28,437 nt of DNA. Origin: an uncultured Eubacteriales bacterium. GTDB taxonomy: Bacteria > Bacillota_A > Clostridia > Oscillospirales > Oscillospiraceae. Every line of letters begins with the position of its first letter. The stretch's first letter is position 1. A model generated the notes under the pieces. The model worked only from the letters and a program-made list of their open reading frames with translations. It ran no database searches and had not been told where the DNA came from. Position numbers and translations under genes: made by a program. The stretch is taken from contig ONPY01000019.1 in NCBI GenBank assembly GCA_900319835.1, positions 1-28,437 of the forward strand, written 5' to 3'. This document shows positions 21,413 to 28,437 of the stretch, piece by piece.

Positions 21413-22202
21413 ATTTGAAGGATCGGTACTCGTCGCTCTCGCTGACAGAGTCGGGCGGGAAGAACTCATCCGCCGGGAAATGGATGCGGCTGAAGAGCGT
21501 GCAGGGGTCATCGCTGACGATGCCGGGGCCTTCCTTGTCCGGCATGCAGTAGTCGTAGGCGGGCACCACCAGCTGGGTGTCGCGCTCAAGACGGATGATG
21601 CTGAACTGCCCGATGGTGGCAAGCCAGCGCCGCGGAGTGTCTGCCAGAATGAGCTTTTCGGTAAAGACGGAGCGGATGGAATCGGGGATGCTGCGGTGCT
21701 CCAGCTCGGTGGCGATGAGCGTCTCCGCGTCGGCCAGACGGCAGTGCAGGCAGATGGGATCGACCGCGCTGACCACGGCGATGGGCTTGTCGTCCGGCTG
21801 CGGCGCCAGGATGCTGCCATCCGAGGCGTAGGACTTGACGGAGCCCACGCTGCCAAAGAGCATGACGCGCTTGTCGAACACGCACAGGCCTGTGACGGTC
21901 TGGCCGCCGGGGAAGGTCTCGCCGGTGACGGAGTAGAAGTAGCTGCAGTCGACCGTGTAGTAGCCGCGGTTGAAGCTGACGGGCTCCACATGGACGTCCA
22001 CATACAACAGCTCCGCGTTCTTGGGGCGGATGCTCAGCGCGCCGTCTATGTAGCCCAGGGAGCTCTCCGTGGGGTACACCCGCAGATCGTCCACACAGTC
22101 CTTGTCACGGCAGCTGTCGAAGATTTTCCGTGTATTGACGCATACGGCTTGACGAATGGATGCGGGGCTCTCGGCCGGCCCCGGCGCAACTCTGTCGGCC
22201 AT
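21411..22202 (-). CDS. Conserved clostridial protein of unknown function
   Basis: This 263-residue protein has no signal peptide or membrane helix. The motif VNTRKIFDSCRDKDCVDDLRVY near residue 20 and the beta-rich middle (LLYVDVHVEPVSFNRGYYTV, TVTGLCVFDKRVMLFGSVGSVK) recur, as I recall, in uncharacterised proteins of Clostridia. Two cysteines bracket RDKD. I chose ATG at 22200-22202 because GGAGG (22210-22214) lies 7 bases upstream; the ATG at 22206-22208 is too close. It is divergent from the DUF4364 gene. A spore-coat-like role is possible but not shown. Confidence 0.65.
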   Translation of the reverse strand: MADRVAPGPAESPASIRQAVCVNTRKIFDSCRDKDCVDDLRVYPTESSLGYIDGALSIRPKNAELLYVDVHVEPVSFNRGYYTVDCSYFYSVTGETFPGGQTVTGLCVFDKRVMLFGSVGSVKSYASDGSILAPQPDDKPIAVVSAVDPICLHCRLADAETLIATELEHRSIPDSIRSVFTEKLILADTPRRWLATIGQFSIIRLERDTQLVVPAYDYCMPDKEGPGIVSDDPCTLFSRIHFPADEFFPPDSVSESDEYRSFK

Positions 22203-22241
22203 AAACATACCTCCTGTCGTTTTTGCTTCGCTACAGTCTAT

Positions 22242-22258
22242 GCGCCCCGGGAGGGCGC
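22242..22258. repeat. Short GC inverted repeat in divergent region
   Basis: GCGCCC (22242-22247) and GGGCGC (22253-22258) form a perfect 6-bp stem with a five-base gap between the two divergent genes. It could be an operator; the evidence is only the symmetry. Confidence 0.3.
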
Positions 22259-22272
22259 GTTCCAAAAAAGTC

Positions 22273-22302
22273 TTGAAATGGCATGCGCCATGCGTGTATA
22301 AT
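22273..22302 (+). promoter_or_regulatory. Promoter of the DUF4364-asnA genes
   Basis: TTGAAA (22273-22278) and TATAAT (22297-22302) are 18 bases apart, with TG one base before the -10 box (extended -10). The spacer contains the symmetric ATGGC-ATGC-GCCAT. Confidence 0.7.
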
Positions 22303-22329
22303 GAACAATCATGGAAAAGGAGAGGCCCT

Positions 22330-22860
22330 ATGGATCAGTTTGGTTTCATTCATGAAAAGCTGGATATCAAGATTTTGATTCTCTTCCTGCTGCGCCGCCT
22401 GCCGGGTGTGGTCGATCCCAGCACCCTGGGGGATCTCTGCCGCCAGTGTGACGACGGCATCGGCTACTTTGATTATTCCGACTGTCTGGCGGAACTTGTG
22501 GAGACGGAACACATCGCCGAGAGCGAGGAGGGCTTTTCCATCACTGAGAAGGGCAGCCGCAACGCCGATGCGGTGGAGACCAGTCTGCCCTATTCTGTGC
22601 GCAGCAAGGCGCTGAAGCTGCTCGAGCCGATCGCGGAGGCTATGCGCCGTGCCGCCATGATCACCGCGCGCCATGAGGTGAGGGAGGACGGCTGCTTTGT
22701 CCATCTGGCCATGTCCGACGGGGCGGGGGAGATCATCAACCTGACGCTGCTCTGCGCCGATGAAGACCAGGCCCGCCGCATGGAAAAGAATTTCCGCAAA
22801 AAGGCGGAGAGCTATTACCACCAGGTGGTCGCTCTCTTTGACAAGAACGACAAGAAATAA
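22330..22860 (+). CDS. DUF4364-family winged-helix-like protein
   Basis: This 176-residue protein begins with a winged-helix-like domain (IKILILFLLRRLP, LGDLCRQCDDGIGYFDYSDCLAELVE, EGFSITEKG) and ends with a mixed alpha/beta region. This is the DUF4364 pattern, found in Clostridia and assumed to be a DNA-binding regulator. AAGGAGAGG is upstream of ATG 22330. asnA follows after 40 bases, so they may share a transcript. Confidence 0.85.
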   Translation: MDQFGFIHEKLDIKILILFLLRRLPGVVDPSTLGDLCRQCDDGIGYFDYSDCLAELVETEHIAESEEGFSITEKGSRNADAVETSLPYSVRSKALKLLEPIAEAMRRAAMITARHEVREDGCFVHLAMSDGAGEIINLTLLCADEDQARRMEKNFRKKAESYYHQVVALFDKNDKK

Positions 22861-22900
22861 GAGCTTCCCAGGCAAAACTCCCCACCAGAAAGGAGAACCC

Positions 22901-23914
22901 ATGGTCACCTATATTCCTGAGGGCTACAAGAGCCTGCTTTCCATCTACGATACCCAGAAGGGCATCAGCCTTCTCAAGCGCTTGTTTGAGGACAATCTGG
23001 CCGCCAAGCTGAACCTCTACCGCGTCAGCGCGCCGCTGTTCGTGGACGAGGCCTCCGGTCTCAACGACAACCTCAACGGCTACGAGCGGCCGGTTTCCTT
23101 TGATATACTCCACGCCGACGCAAAGGCGGAGGTGGTGCAGTCCCTGGCCAAGTGGAAGCGACTTGCCCTGAAGCGCTACGGCTTCTGGCCGGGAAAAGGC
23201 ATCTATACCGACATGAACGCCATCCGCCGGGATGAGGATGAGCTGGACAATCTCCACTCGGTCTATGTGGACCAGTGGGACTGGGAAAAGGTGATCCTTG
23301 CAGAGAACCGCAATCTGGACTTTTTGAAGCTGACGGTGATGGACATCGTCTCCGCCATCTGTGACACGCAGAGCACCATGCAGGCCATCTATCCGCAGTT
23401 GGCCGTGCTGCCGAAGCTGGAGCGCCGGGTGAGCTTTGTCACGACCCAGCAGCTGGAGGACCGCTATCCCGACCTGACCCCCAAGCAGCGGGAGAACGCC
23501 TATGTCAAGGAGCACAAGACGGTGTTTTTGATCGGCATCGGCGGCAAGCTCAAGTCCGGCCAGCGCCACGACGGCCGCGCGCCCGACTATGACGACTGGG
23601 ATCTCAACGGCGACATCCTGTTCTGGGATGATCTGCTGGACTGCGCCATGGAGGTCTCCTCCATGGGCATCCGTGTCGACCCCGCGGCCATGGACCGTCA
23701 GCTCACCCTGGCCGGCTGTGACGACCGCCGGGAGCTGCCCTACCACAGGGCACTTCTCAACGGCGAGCTGCCGCTCACCATCGGCGGCGGCATCGGCCAG
23801 TCCCGGCTCTCCATGCTGCTGCTGGGAAAGGCGCACATCGGCGAGGTGCAGGCCTCCATCTGGGACAATGAGACCATGGAGATCTGCGAGAAGGCCGGTG
23901 TCATGCTGCTGTAA
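22901..23914 (+). CDS. asnA: Ammonia-dependent asparagine synthetase
   Basis: This 337-residue protein matches AsnA in full: LNLYRVSAPLFVD, GLNDNLNGYERPVSF, LAKWKRLALKRYGF, GIYTDMNAIRRDE, SVYVDQWDWEKV and the C-terminal GGGIGQSRLSMLLL (class II tRNA-synthetase-like fold). It makes asparagine from aspartate, ammonia and ATP through an aspartyl-adenylate. AAAGGAG precedes ATG 22901, and length is as usual (about 330). Confidence 0.97.
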   Translation: MVTYIPEGYKSLLSIYDTQKGISLLKRLFEDNLAAKLNLYRVSAPLFVDEASGLNDNLNGYERPVSFDILHADAKAEVVQSLAKWKRLALKRYGFWPGKGIYTDMNAIRRDEDELDNLHSVYVDQWDWEKVILAENRNLDFLKLTVMDIVSAICDTQSTMQAIYPQLAVLPKLERRVSFVTTQQLEDRYPDLTPKQRENAYVKEHKTVFLIGIGGKLKSGQRHDGRAPDYDDWDLNGDILFWDDLLDCAMEVSSMGIRVDPAAMDRQLTLAGCDDRRELPYHRALLNGELPLTIGGGIGQSRLSMLLLGKAHIGEVQASIWDNETMEICEKAGVMLL

Positions 23915-23928
23915 GACTCATTAAATCG

Positions 23929-23955
23929 GAAAGCACAGCCCATGGCTGTGCTTTC
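23929..23955. terminator. Hairpin between convergent genes
   Basis: A perfect 12-bp stem (23929-23940 with 23944-23955) with a three-base loop lies between asnA and the leftward DUF4830 gene. The T tail is short on the plus strand. Confidence 0.7.
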
Positions 23956-23973
23956 TAATTGCCTGCGCCGCGC

Positions 23974-24432
23974 TCATTGCGCTTCCGTTTTTGTCAGCCC
24001 GTGCATGAAGCCGTTGAGGGCTGTAGAGTGGATGTCGGCCGCGATGATCTGGCCGTCCTGCAGATAGAGTGAGACCAGAACCTTCCCGTCGGAATCCGGG
24101 TAGTTTGTGATCTCATAGCAGTACTGCAGGCAGCTCTCACCCAGGTGACGGCTGAGGTCATAACCCTGCTTGAGCTGCAGCTTGTTGTACTGGGCCATAA
24201 TGCCCTCCAACTGATCGGGGACGATCACGGTGCGGAAGCTCTCGCTCTCCGGATCGATCTCCCAGCCCAGGGACTGCAGGTAGTCCGTGCGGCCCTCCAG
24301 CGTGGTCAGATCATAGTCTGCCTTGGGGGAGAACACCCTGCGGGCTGTGAAGATCAGAAGCAGAATCACCGCACACAGGACCACCAGAAGCAGGATCTTT
24401 TTTCCTTGGAATTGTTTGCTCGCTTGTGCCAT
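23974..24432 (-). CDS. DUF4830-family membrane-anchored protein
   Basis: This 152-residue protein has a Lys-flanked membrane helix (residues ~11-30, KKILLLVVLCAVILLLIFTA) near its start and an extracellular domain with DLTTLEGRTDYLQSLGWEID, ESCLQYCYEITNYP and VLVSLYLQDGQIIAADIHS. This resembles DUF4830. Function is unknown. I chose ATG at 24430-24432 because GGAG lies upstream and the frame before it is not coding-like. Confidence 0.75.
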   Translation of the reverse strand: MAQASKQFQGKKILLLVVLCAVILLLIFTARRVFSPKADYDLTTLEGRTDYLQSLGWEIDPESESFRTVIVPDQLEGIMAQYNKLQLKQGYDLSRHLGESCLQYCYEITNYPDSDGKVLVSLYLQDGQIIAADIHSTALNGFMHGLTKTEAQ

Positions 24433-24523
24433 TTGTTCTCCGTCTCCGCCGCTTTCTGTGCGGAGGGGGATGAACCTGCGGCAAAAGTTCGTTCCCTTGC
24501 TGTCTCCGCCTGCTAACAGGCTA

Positions 24524-24552
24524 TTCAAATTATGTCAGCGATATGTTATAAT
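24524..24552 (+). promoter_or_regulatory. Promoter of the pseudouridine synthase gene
   Basis: TTCAAA (24524-24529) and TATAAT (24547-24552) are 17 bases apart, 31 bases before the gene. Confidence 0.6.
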
Positions 24553-24583
24553 GCCTTGACTTTTTGCGAAAGGGGAGTCCGCC

Positions 24584-25306
24584 ATGGCCATCAAACGTCT
24601 GGACAAGCTGCTGGCTGACCTGGGAGTGGCCACCCGCAGTGAGCTCAGGGACATCATCCGCAGCGGAAGAGTCCAGGTGGACGGCGTCACCGTCACGCGG
24701 CCCGAACAAAAGTTTGACAGTGAAACCTGCCGGATCTTGATGGACGGTCAGACGCTGCAATACAGCGTCTTTCACTACTATATGATGGACAAGCCCGAAG
24801 GCGTGCTGAGCGTGACCGAGGACCGCAGTCAGAAAACCGTGCTGGATCTGCTGCCGCCGGATTTGAGACGCATGGGCCTGTTTCCGGTGGGGCGCCTGGA
24901 CAAGGATACCAGCGGTCTGCTGCTGCTGACAAACGACGGTGCATTTTCCCATAAGGTGATCTCACCGAAGTCCGGAATTGAAAAGCGCTATGAGGCGCGC
25001 GTCGACGGCGTACCGAACGAGGACGACGTGCGCGCCTTTGCCTTGGGCCTGACGCTCGGCGACGGGACGAAGTGCCTGCCGGCAAAGCTGGAGATCACCG
25101 GAACAGACTGCTGCTATGTCACTGTGATGGAGGGAAAGTACCACCAGGTCAAGCGGATGCTTGCCTCCCGGGGCAAGCCCGTGTATTCGCTGCGGCGGCT
25201 CTCTGTGGGCGGACTGCGTCTGGATCTCAAAGGGCCCGGAGACTTGCGGGAACTGACCGAAGAGGATTTGTGCAAGGTGTTCAGCAAAGAGCGCTTGGAC
25301 AAATAG
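24584..25306 (+). CDS. RsuA/RluB-family rRNA pseudouridine synthase
   Basis: This 240-residue protein has an N-terminal S4 RNA-binding domain (RLDKLLADLGVATRSELR, residues 5-22) and a catalytic domain with PVGRLDKDTSGLLLLTNDG; Asp106 is the catalytic aspartate. KRYEARV and KYHQVKRMLASRGKPVYSL are further family motifs. It converts a uridine in rRNA to pseudouridine; 16S U516 (RsuA) is the most likely target given its length (~240), but RluB/RluF-type targets cannot be excluded. AAAGGGGA lies upstream. Confidence 0.93.
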   Translation: MAIKRLDKLLADLGVATRSELRDIIRSGRVQVDGVTVTRPEQKFDSETCRILMDGQTLQYSVFHYYMMDKPEGVLSVTEDRSQKTVLDLLPPDLRRMGLFPVGRLDKDTSGLLLLTNDGAFSHKVISPKSGIEKRYEARVDGVPNEDDVRAFALGLTLGDGTKCLPAKLEITGTDCCYVTVMEGKYHQVKRMLASRGKPVYSLRRLSVGGLRLDLKGPGDLRELTEEDLCKVFSKERLDK

Positions 25307-25393
25307 TCGAAAAATGGCGGGTTTTGTTTGGGCTTTTTTGAGCGTTAGCTACACAAAGGCAAAAAAATTCACAAAAAAACCGTATAGTTTCTA

Positions 25394-25422
25394 TTGAAAA
25401 TTACATAAAAAAGCGTTATTAT
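25394..25422 (+). promoter_or_regulatory. Promoter of the CdaR-like regulator
   Basis: TTGAAA (25394-25399) and TATTAT (25417-25422) have a 17-base spacer. The transcript would have a ~145-base leader. Confidence 0.65.
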
Positions 25423-25447
25423 GATACAAGCGGTTTTCAGAGTACAG

Positions 25448-25510
25448 GACAAAATGCGTTGAGCACTTTGACAAAATGCTGAAAACGCCTGCTTTGCGGA
25501 TTTTGCGGAT
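25448..25510. repeat. Direct repeats in the leader of the CdaR-like gene
   Basis: GACAAAATGC occurs at 25448-25457 and 25470-25479, 22 bases apart (about two helical turns). TTTGCGGAT occurs twice in tandem at 25493-25510. Both sets lie between the promoter and the gene and may bind a regulator. Confidence 0.5.
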
Positions 25511-25574
25511 ACAGGCGGGACTGCCGTGGAGTGTACGGCGGCCGCAATTTGCGAAAGAATGGGAGAGAGAAACG

Positions 25575-26669
25575 ATGTCCAGCAGAATATTCCAGAATGT
25601 GATCATTCAAATGAAGGACGCCGTGGACAGAACCATTGGCGTAGTGGACGAGCAGGGCTTTATCGTGGCCAGCAGTGAGCTTGCCATGATCGGTTCCAGA
25701 CTGGATGATTTTCACCTGTACGAGTTTGACGGGAATGAGTATCCTGTCGCCACAGGTACCAGAACCTACTGCGCGCTTTCTTCTCCCGGGGCCAAGTTCG
25801 ACTATGCCGCCTTTGCAGAGGGGACCGACGCCATGAGCCGCACCATCTGCTCCATCGCCGCGGTGGCCTTCAATGAGGCCAAGAACAACTATGAGGAGAA
25901 GCACAACAAGGCCGCCTTCATCAAGAACATCATCTCTGACAACATTCTGCCCGGAGACGTCTATGTGCGTGCCAAGGAGCTGCACTTTGTCACCGATGAG
26001 CCGCGGGTCGTCCTGCTGGTGCGCCAGATGGAGAACCCCGACGTGGCCGCGGTGGAGGCCATTCAGCGCATCTTCCCCGACAAGCAGAAGGACTTTGTGC
26101 TGAATATCAACGAGACGGACATCGTGCTGGTCAAGGCGCTGCCCAGCGCCAACTGCCCCGAGGAGATCCACAAGGTTGCCGTCAACATCGAGAACACCCT
26201 CATGGAGGAGATGGGCATCAAGTCCGTCATCGGCGTGAGCACCAACGCCCGCCATCTCAGAGAGTTGGCCGACAAATACAAGGAGGCGCAGGTCGCCATC
26301 GACGTGGGCCGCGTTTTCGAGAGCGAGAAGACCATCATCAACTATGAGAGCCTGGGCCTGGGCCGCATCATCTACCAGCTGCCCACCACGCTCTGTGAAA
26401 TGTTCCTCAACGAGGTCTTCAAGAAGAACCCCATCGAGACCCTGGACGAGGACACCCTGGAGACCATCAACAAATTCTTTGAGAACAACCTCAACGTCTC
26501 CGAGACCTCAAGAAAGCTGTACGTCCACCGCAATACCCTGGTCTACCGCCTGGAGAAGATCAAGAAAATGACCGGGCTGGATCTGCGGGAGTTTGACCAC
26601 GCCATCGTCTTCAAGGTGGCCATGATGGTCAAGCAGTATCTGGACTCTCTGAACAGCAGCAAGTATTAA
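25575..26669 (+). CDS. CdaR/PucR-type transcriptional regulator
   Basis: This 364-residue protein has an N-terminal sugar-diacid-recognition-like sensory region (MKDAVDRTIGVVDEQGFIVASS, residues ~12-130), a middle GGDEF-like portion (~130-275, SVIGVSTNARHLRELADKYK, EAQVAIDVG) and a C-terminal PucR-type HTH (ETSRKLYVHRNTLVYRLEKI, residues ~315-334). This layout is typical of CdaR-family activators. The effector is unknown. It lies just before ftsEX, but its target is not shown. ATG 25575 follows GGGAGAGAG. Confidence 0.85.
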   Translation: MSSRIFQNVIIQMKDAVDRTIGVVDEQGFIVASSELAMIGSRLDDFHLYEFDGNEYPVATGTRTYCALSSPGAKFDYAAFAEGTDAMSRTICSIAAVAFNEAKNNYEEKHNKAAFIKNIISDNILPGDVYVRAKELHFVTDEPRVVLLVRQMENPDVAAVEAIQRIFPDKQKDFVLNINETDIVLVKALPSANCPEEIHKVAVNIENTLMEEMGIKSVIGVSTNARHLRELADKYKEAQVAIDVGRVFESEKTIINYESLGLGRIIYQLPTTLCEMFLNEVFKKNPIETLDEDTLETINKFFENNLNVSETSRKLYVHRNTLVYRLEKIKKMTGLDLREFDHAIVFKVAMMVKQYLDSLNSSKY

Positions 26670-26691
26670 GCGTGATTTCAATTTCACCCGG

Positions 26692-26697
26692 TATACT
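26692..26697 (+). promoter_or_regulatory. Possible -10 box before ftsE
   Basis: TATACT lies 43 bases before ftsE, between CACCC and GGGTG, which form a 5-bp inverted repeat. No good -35 box is seen, so read-through from the upstream gene is also possible. Confidence 0.35.
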
Positions 26698-26740
26698 CTG
26701 GGTGCGATTGATTGAGCATATTCCATTCTGGAGGATCATC

Positions 26741-27433
26741 ATGGTTCAAATGAAAAACGTGCGGAAGGTGTACGAGAGCAGCAAGACCGTTGCGCTCGAC
26801 GATGTAAGCCTTACCGTAAACGATGGTGAGTTCGTCTTCCTGGTGGGCCCCTCCGGCTCCGGCAAGACGACCATCATGAAGCTCATCACCGGCGAGGTCA
26901 GACCGACCTCCGGCAGCGTGATCGTCAACGATTTCGACATGACCACGATCAAGCGCCGGAAGCTGCCGAAGATGCGCAGAACGCTCGGCGTTGTGTTCCA
27001 GGATTACCGCCTGATTGAGAACATGAATGTCTATGACAACGTGGCCTTTGCCATGCGCGTCGTCGGCGCCGCCAACAGCGAAATCAGAACCCGCGTTCCC
27101 TACATACTGGAGCTGGTCGGTCTGGAAGGCCGTGAAAAGCGCATGCCTGGCGAGCTCTCCGGCGGCGAGCAGCAGCGTGTCGCCATCGCCCGCGCGCTGG
27201 TCAACAGCCCGCGCATGATCGTGGCGGACGAGCCCACCGGCAACCTCGACCCCGTGCGCTCGCTGGAGCTGATGCTGCTGCTGGAAAAAATCAACGAGAT
27301 GGGCACCACCGTCGTTGTGGTCACCCACGAAAAAGAACTGGTCAACGCCCTGTCCAAGCGTGTCATCACCATCGACAGCGGCAAGAAAACCAGCGATGGG
27401 GAGGAGGGCTACTTCGGCTATGAGATTGAGTAG
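26741..27433 (+). CDS. ftsE: Cell-division ABC ATPase FtsE
   Basis: This 230-residue ABC ATPase has Walker A GPSGSGKT (36-43), a Q-loop VFQDYRLIENMNVYDNV, the signature LSGGEQQRVAIARAL, Walker B MIVADEPTGNLD and the switch THEK. FtsE couples ATP use to FtsX, which activates peptidoglycan hydrolases outside the cell at division. CTGGAGG precedes ATG 26741. FtsX overlaps its end by 14 bases, and the pairing settles the identity. Confidence 0.95.
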   Translation: MVQMKNVRKVYESSKTVALDDVSLTVNDGEFVFLVGPSGSGKTTIMKLITGEVRPTSGSVIVNDFDMTTIKRRKLPKMRRTLGVVFQDYRLIENMNVYDNVAFAMRVVGAANSEIRTRVPYILELVGLEGREKRMPGELSGGEQQRVAIARALVNSPRMIVADEPTGNLDPVRSLELMLLLEKINEMGTTVVVVTHEKELVNALSKRVITIDSGKKTSDGEEGYFGYEIE

Positions 27434-28307
27434 ATGCGGCTATCTGATTCGTGAGGGCTTCCGCAGCATCACCACCCACGGCTTCATGTCTTTCGCCTCC
27501 GTCACCATCATTATGGCCTGCCTGATCATCATGGGCAGCGTTTCCCTGCTCTCCCTGAACATTGACGCCCTGATCAAGGATCTGGAATCCCAGAACGAGA
27601 TCGTCGTCTTTGTGGACGACGACATCACCGATGAGGACGCTGCCCGGGAGATCGGAAAAAGCATCGCGGCTGTCGAGAACATTTCCTCTGTGGATTTCGT
27701 CCCTAGGGATGAGGCCATGGACAACTTCATGAGCCGTTACGACGCGGCGTTGATGGAGGGGATCGACGAGACCGTTTTCCGCCACCGCTTCGTGGTGCAT
27801 CTGACCGACATTGCGCTCATGTCCCAGACCAAGCTGGAGCTTGAGTCTCTCAAGGGCGTGGCCAAGGTCAACGCGCATCTGGACTATGCCCAGAGCTTCG
27901 TGACCATCCGCAACGTGGTCAGCGTCGTGTCCCTGGTTCTGATCGTCATTTTGGTCTTTGTCTCCTTCTTCATCATGTCCAATACCATCAAGCTGGCCAC
28001 CTTCGGCCGGCGCGAGGAGATTGCCATCATGAAGATGGTGGGCGCCACCAACGCGTTCATCCGGCTGCCCTTTGTCATTGAGGGCCTGATCCTCGGTATG
28101 CTGGGCGGCGGCCTGGCATTCCTTGCCGAGTGGGGGCTGTACAACGTGGTCACCGGCAAGCTGGTCGGCTCCCTGACGGGGAGCCTGCTCAACGTGGTGC
28201 CTTTCCAGAATGTGGCCCTTGAGGTGTTCGTCATTTACATGGCCGTGGGCATCCTGGTGGGCGCCTTCGGCGGCGTCAACGCGATCAAGAACTATCGCAA
28301 GGTTTGA
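27420..28307 (+). CDS. ftsX: Cell-division membrane protein FtsX
   Basis: This 295-residue protein has one N-terminal membrane helix (SFASVTIIMACLIIMGSVSL), an extracellular loop of about 130 residues, and three C-terminal helices (SVVSLVLIVILVFVSFFIMS, FVIEGLILGMLGGGLAFLAE, VFVIYMAVGILVGAFGG), which is the FtsX layout. IKLATFGRREEIAIMKMVGATNAFIRLPF is the typical FtsX cytosolic segment. I chose ATG 27420, the only in-frame Met near the start, giving a 14-base overlap with ftsE. Confidence 0.95.
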   Translation: MRLSRCGYLIREGFRSITTHGFMSFASVTIIMACLIIMGSVSLLSLNIDALIKDLESQNEIVVFVDDDITDEDAAREIGKSIAAVENISSVDFVPRDEAMDNFMSRYDAALMEGIDETVFRHRFVVHLTDIALMSQTKLELESLKGVAKVNAHLDYAQSFVTIRNVVSVVSLVLIVILVFVSFFIMSNTIKLATFGRREEIAIMKMVGATNAFIRLPFVIEGLILGMLGGGLAFLAEWGLYNVVTGKLVGSLTGSLLNVVPFQNVALEVFVIYMAVGILVGAFGGVNAIKNYRKV

Positions 28308-28341
28308 TCCCGGGGGTTCCCGGCATGGAGAACAACGAAAC

Positions 28342-28437
28342 ATGAAAAGAAACAAGGCAATATCCATCATCGCAATCGTGCTTGCGGTGTTGATGATGCT
28401 CTCCCTGTTTGTCAGCGCCATTCCGGTTCGCGCCCAC
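28342..28437 (+). CDS. N-terminal signal peptide of a secreted protein (cut by window end)
   Basis: Only 32 codons are present: MKRNK, a hydrophobic core (ISIIAIVLAVLMMLSLFVSA) and IPVRAH, so a signal peptide whose cleavage is likely after VRA. It lies 34 bases after ftsX. In many Firmicutes a coiled-coil peptidoglycan hydrolase or its activator follows or works with FtsEX, so a PcsB/EnvC-type protein is a reasonable guess, not shown by this sequence. Confidence 0.6.
   Translation, partial: MKRNKAISIIAIVLAVLMMLSLFVSAIPVRAH

Noticed and set aside
1..28437. tRNA, rRNA and CRISPR loci
   Set aside because: Reading both strands, I found no cloverleaf-like T-loop/anticodon set, no conserved rRNA stretch and no regular repeat-spacer pattern.

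Overview
The window looks like a metagenomic (gut or rumen) contig made of three compositionally different parts. Positions 1 to about 985 are very AT-rich and eukaryote-like. The sequence starts exactly on a telomere-like C-rich repeat (AATCCCC units), then has a short AT-rich leader and a secreted CE2/SGNH-type carbohydrate esterase gene that is cut before its catalytic-His block. Without any stop, this gene runs into the last ~55 codons of a bacterial VanY/VanXY-type D,D-peptidase. The shared codons EYVNFLK (968-988) sit at the join, so this is either a chimeric assembly or a cross-kingdom fusion; I favour a chimera.

Positions ~990-7,400 (mid GC) are the right-hand part of a clostridial integrative element. 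It carries the end of a vanG-type glycopeptide-resistance operon (peptidase tail and vanT serine/alanine racemase), then a leader with hairpins and tiny ORFs, a sigma-70-like regulator, an HTH protein, TnpW, a catalytically degenerate resolvase-like protein and a large serine recombinase. A hairpin and a terminator close the element just upstream of a chromosomal mntR/dtxR-like promoter.

Positions ~7,430-28,437 are GC-rich chromosome of a Clostridia member, most like Oscillospiraceae/Ruminococcaceae by gene content (DUF4364, DUF4363/DUF421, DUF4830, CdaR-like regulator, AsnA, FtsEX). Left to right: DtxR/MntR regulator; a peroxide module (thiol peroxidase of the GPx family and OhrR); a VanW-domain membrane protein with a dUTPase-like protein; a secreted Ig-like surface protein; glycogen synthase overlapping a GH13 glucanase; NrdR; a leftward DUF421-DUF4363 pair; a hexosamine cluster (NagB-like, GlmM, left-handed beta-helix GlmU-like protein); a leftward conserved protein; DUF4364 and AsnA; a leftward DUF4830 protein; an RsuA-type pseudouridine synthase; a PucR/CdaR-type regulator; and ftsE-ftsX followed by the signal peptide of a further secreted protein cut by the window end.

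Functional links seen: the OhrR/GPx pair is a self-contained organic-peroxide response; GlgA and GH13 overlap and probably act together on glycogen; NagB-like, GlmM and the GlmU-like protein are translationally linked and point to amino-sugar phosphate chemistry; FtsEX with a following secreted protein suggests a controlled peptidoglycan hydrolase. No rRNA, tRNA or CRISPR array was seen.
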